From NCBI RefSeq assembly GCF_026191115.1, contig NZ_JAPHOT010000001.1:1204501-1268500 (forward strand): DNA of 64,000 bases, given 5' to 3'. The number at the start of each line of letters is the position of its first letter. The stretch's first letter is position 1. Origin of the DNA: Legionella sp. PATHC035 (lineage in GTDB: Bacteria; Pseudomonadota; Gammaproteobacteria; Legionellales; Legionellaceae). The notes under the pieces are model-generated. The model was not told the origin of the DNA and did no database searches. It was given only the letters and a program-made list of their open reading frames with translations. This document shows, one piece after another, positions 63,120 through 64,000 of this stretch. The translations under genes and the position numbers were made by a program.

Positions 63120-64000
63120 CTAAAAATTACCCTGGAACCATTCTTTCATACGTGCCCACAAACTTTGGGTGTTATCATTCATTTTTGGTACATTGTAGCT
63201 CGATTCATATTGTTGTTGGTATCCTCGCAGCAACAAACCTACGCCCGTAGCAAATGAAGGATTTTCAGTGGCTTCAGCCAATCCAGAAACATAATGAGCA
63301 CACCCTTTTCTTACTGGCATTTCAAAACAAAGCTCTGCAAGTTCGATACCCCCTTTGACATTGGAAGCGCCGCCAGTTAAAACAATACCTGCAGCCATTC
63401 TGTCTTCAAAGCCACTACGTCGTAATTCATTACGTACTAAGGTAAACAGTTCTTCATAGCGTGCCGCAACGACATCGGATAGAGCTTTAGCTGATATTTT
63501 TCTTCCAGGTCTGTCATTAACACTGGCAACTTCCAACATATGGTCTGGATTCGCTAACTCAGTTAATGCGCATGCGTGATTCAATTTAATCGATTCAGCT
63601 GCTTTTGTAGGCGTACGCAGAGCCATAGCGATATCATTAGTCACTTGATCTCCTGCGATAGGAATTACGGCTGTATGTTGAATTGCTCCTTCGCAAAATA
63701 TGGCAATATCCGTAGTACCACCACCAATATCAATCAAGCAAACGCCCAAATCTTTTTCATCTTCAGTTAAAACTGCATGACTGGAAGCCAATTGTTCAAG
63801 AATAATATCATTCACTTCTAAACCGCAACGACGCACACATTTCACAATATTTTGTGCAGCACTTACAGAGCCAGTAACAATATGCACACGAGATTCAAGA
63901 CGTACTCCCGCCATACCTATAGGTTCGCGAATACTGCCTTGGTGATCGATAATAAATTCTTGAGGCAAGACATGCAGAATTTTTTGATCCGCAGGTATCG
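63120..64000 (-). CDS. ftsA: Cell division protein FtsA, N-terminal part beyond window
   Basis: Actin-like ATPase that tethers FtsZ to the membrane. About 293 C-terminal residues are present and the frame is open to base 64000, starting IPADQKILHVLPQEFIID. Visible blocks are VGMAGVRLESRVHIVTGS (1C subdomain), LIDIGGGTTDIAIF (phosphate 2), GIVLTGGASNVKGG (adenosine motif) and the C-terminal amphipathic membrane helix around WARMKEWFQGNF. The product's true start lies outside. It is followed by ftsZ and lpxC, the standard order. Confidence 0.98.
   Translation of the reverse strand, partial: IPADQKILHVLPQEFIIDHQGSIREPIGMAGVRLESRVHIVTGSVSAAQNIVKCVRRCGLEVNDIILEQLASSHAVLTEDEKDLGVCLIDIGGGTTDIAIFCEGAIQHTAVIPIAGDQVTNDIAMALRTPTKAAESIKLNHACALTELANPDHMLEVASVNDRPGRKISAKALSDVVAARYEELFTLVRNELRRSGFEDRMAAGIVLTGGASNVKGGIELAELCFEMPVRKGCAHYVSGLAEATENPSFATGVGLLLRGYQQQYESSYNVPKMNDNTQSLWARMKEWFQGNF

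Overview
The window is a chromosomal segment of a Legionella species or very close relative. The evidence is a ProA-type M4 zinc protease, an IcmC/DotE-like type IVB secretion protein, an ankyrin-repeat protein and a low-homology 541-residue protein of the kind seen among Dot/Icm substrates. These sit in an AT-rich gammaproteobacterial backbone with the ftsA-ftsZ-lpxC, hflK-hflC-purA, rpmB-rpmG, aroQ-accB-accC-prmA and algH-ruvX-pyrB neighbourhoods. Genus is inferred from gene content; species cannot be told.

Layout. 1-2.2 kb: 5' part of uppS and a candidate effector with three 13-residue C-terminal repeats. 2.5-6.7 kb: gpmI-envC-ctpA (glycolysis and envelope maintenance). 6.9-10.6 kb: accessory pocket with an unknown gene, a shortened periplasmic binding protein and a secreted adenosine deaminase, interspersed with repeats. 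10.6-14.2 kb: purA, hflC, hflK. 14.4-17.9 kb: second accessory pocket with a PLP enzyme, a LysE-type exporter and an ankyrin protein. 18-22.7 kb: trmB, rpmB-rpmG, rpoN-hpf-ptsO, pssA. 22.8-25.7 kb: DUF3579 protein, orphan IcmC-like gene, flavin reductase, class I aldolase. 25.9-32.4 kb: membrane protein, EEP phosphoesterase, alpha/beta hydrolase, proA, MFS exporter. 32.6-40.2 kb: aroQ-accB-accC-prmA, purH, SDR, phaC. 40.3-47.6 kb: Aas-like fusion, TVP38 protein, pabC-like, small acidic protein, fau, P-II, ubiK, comM. 47.7-54.2 kb: GT87-like protein, pyrB-ruvX-algH, secretin-N protein, PhoU-like regulator plus pit. 54.5-64 kb: small protein, cytosolic add, amino-acid binding protein, PH protein, DciA, a coupled micro-ORF plus glycine-rich-domain-like gene, M13 peptidase, lpxC-ftsZ-ftsA (ftsA cut by the window edge).

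The genes are mostly housekeeping: cell division and envelope, purine and pyrimidine synthesis, fatty-acid initiation, PHA storage, nitrogen signalling and phosphate uptake. Host-interaction genes (proA, candidate effectors, IcmC-like, secreted ADA) are scattered singly between them. No tRNA, rRNA, CRISPR array, intact insertion sequence or prophage was seen. Several intergenic palindromic repeat families recur. No clear novel multi-gene system was found; the best leads are a 27-residue Cys-Cys-Gly micro-ORF translationally coupled to its neighbour, an Aas-like fusion whose acyltransferase motifs are altered, an inverted repeat over the phaC start, and an orphan, possibly leaderless icmC-like gene.
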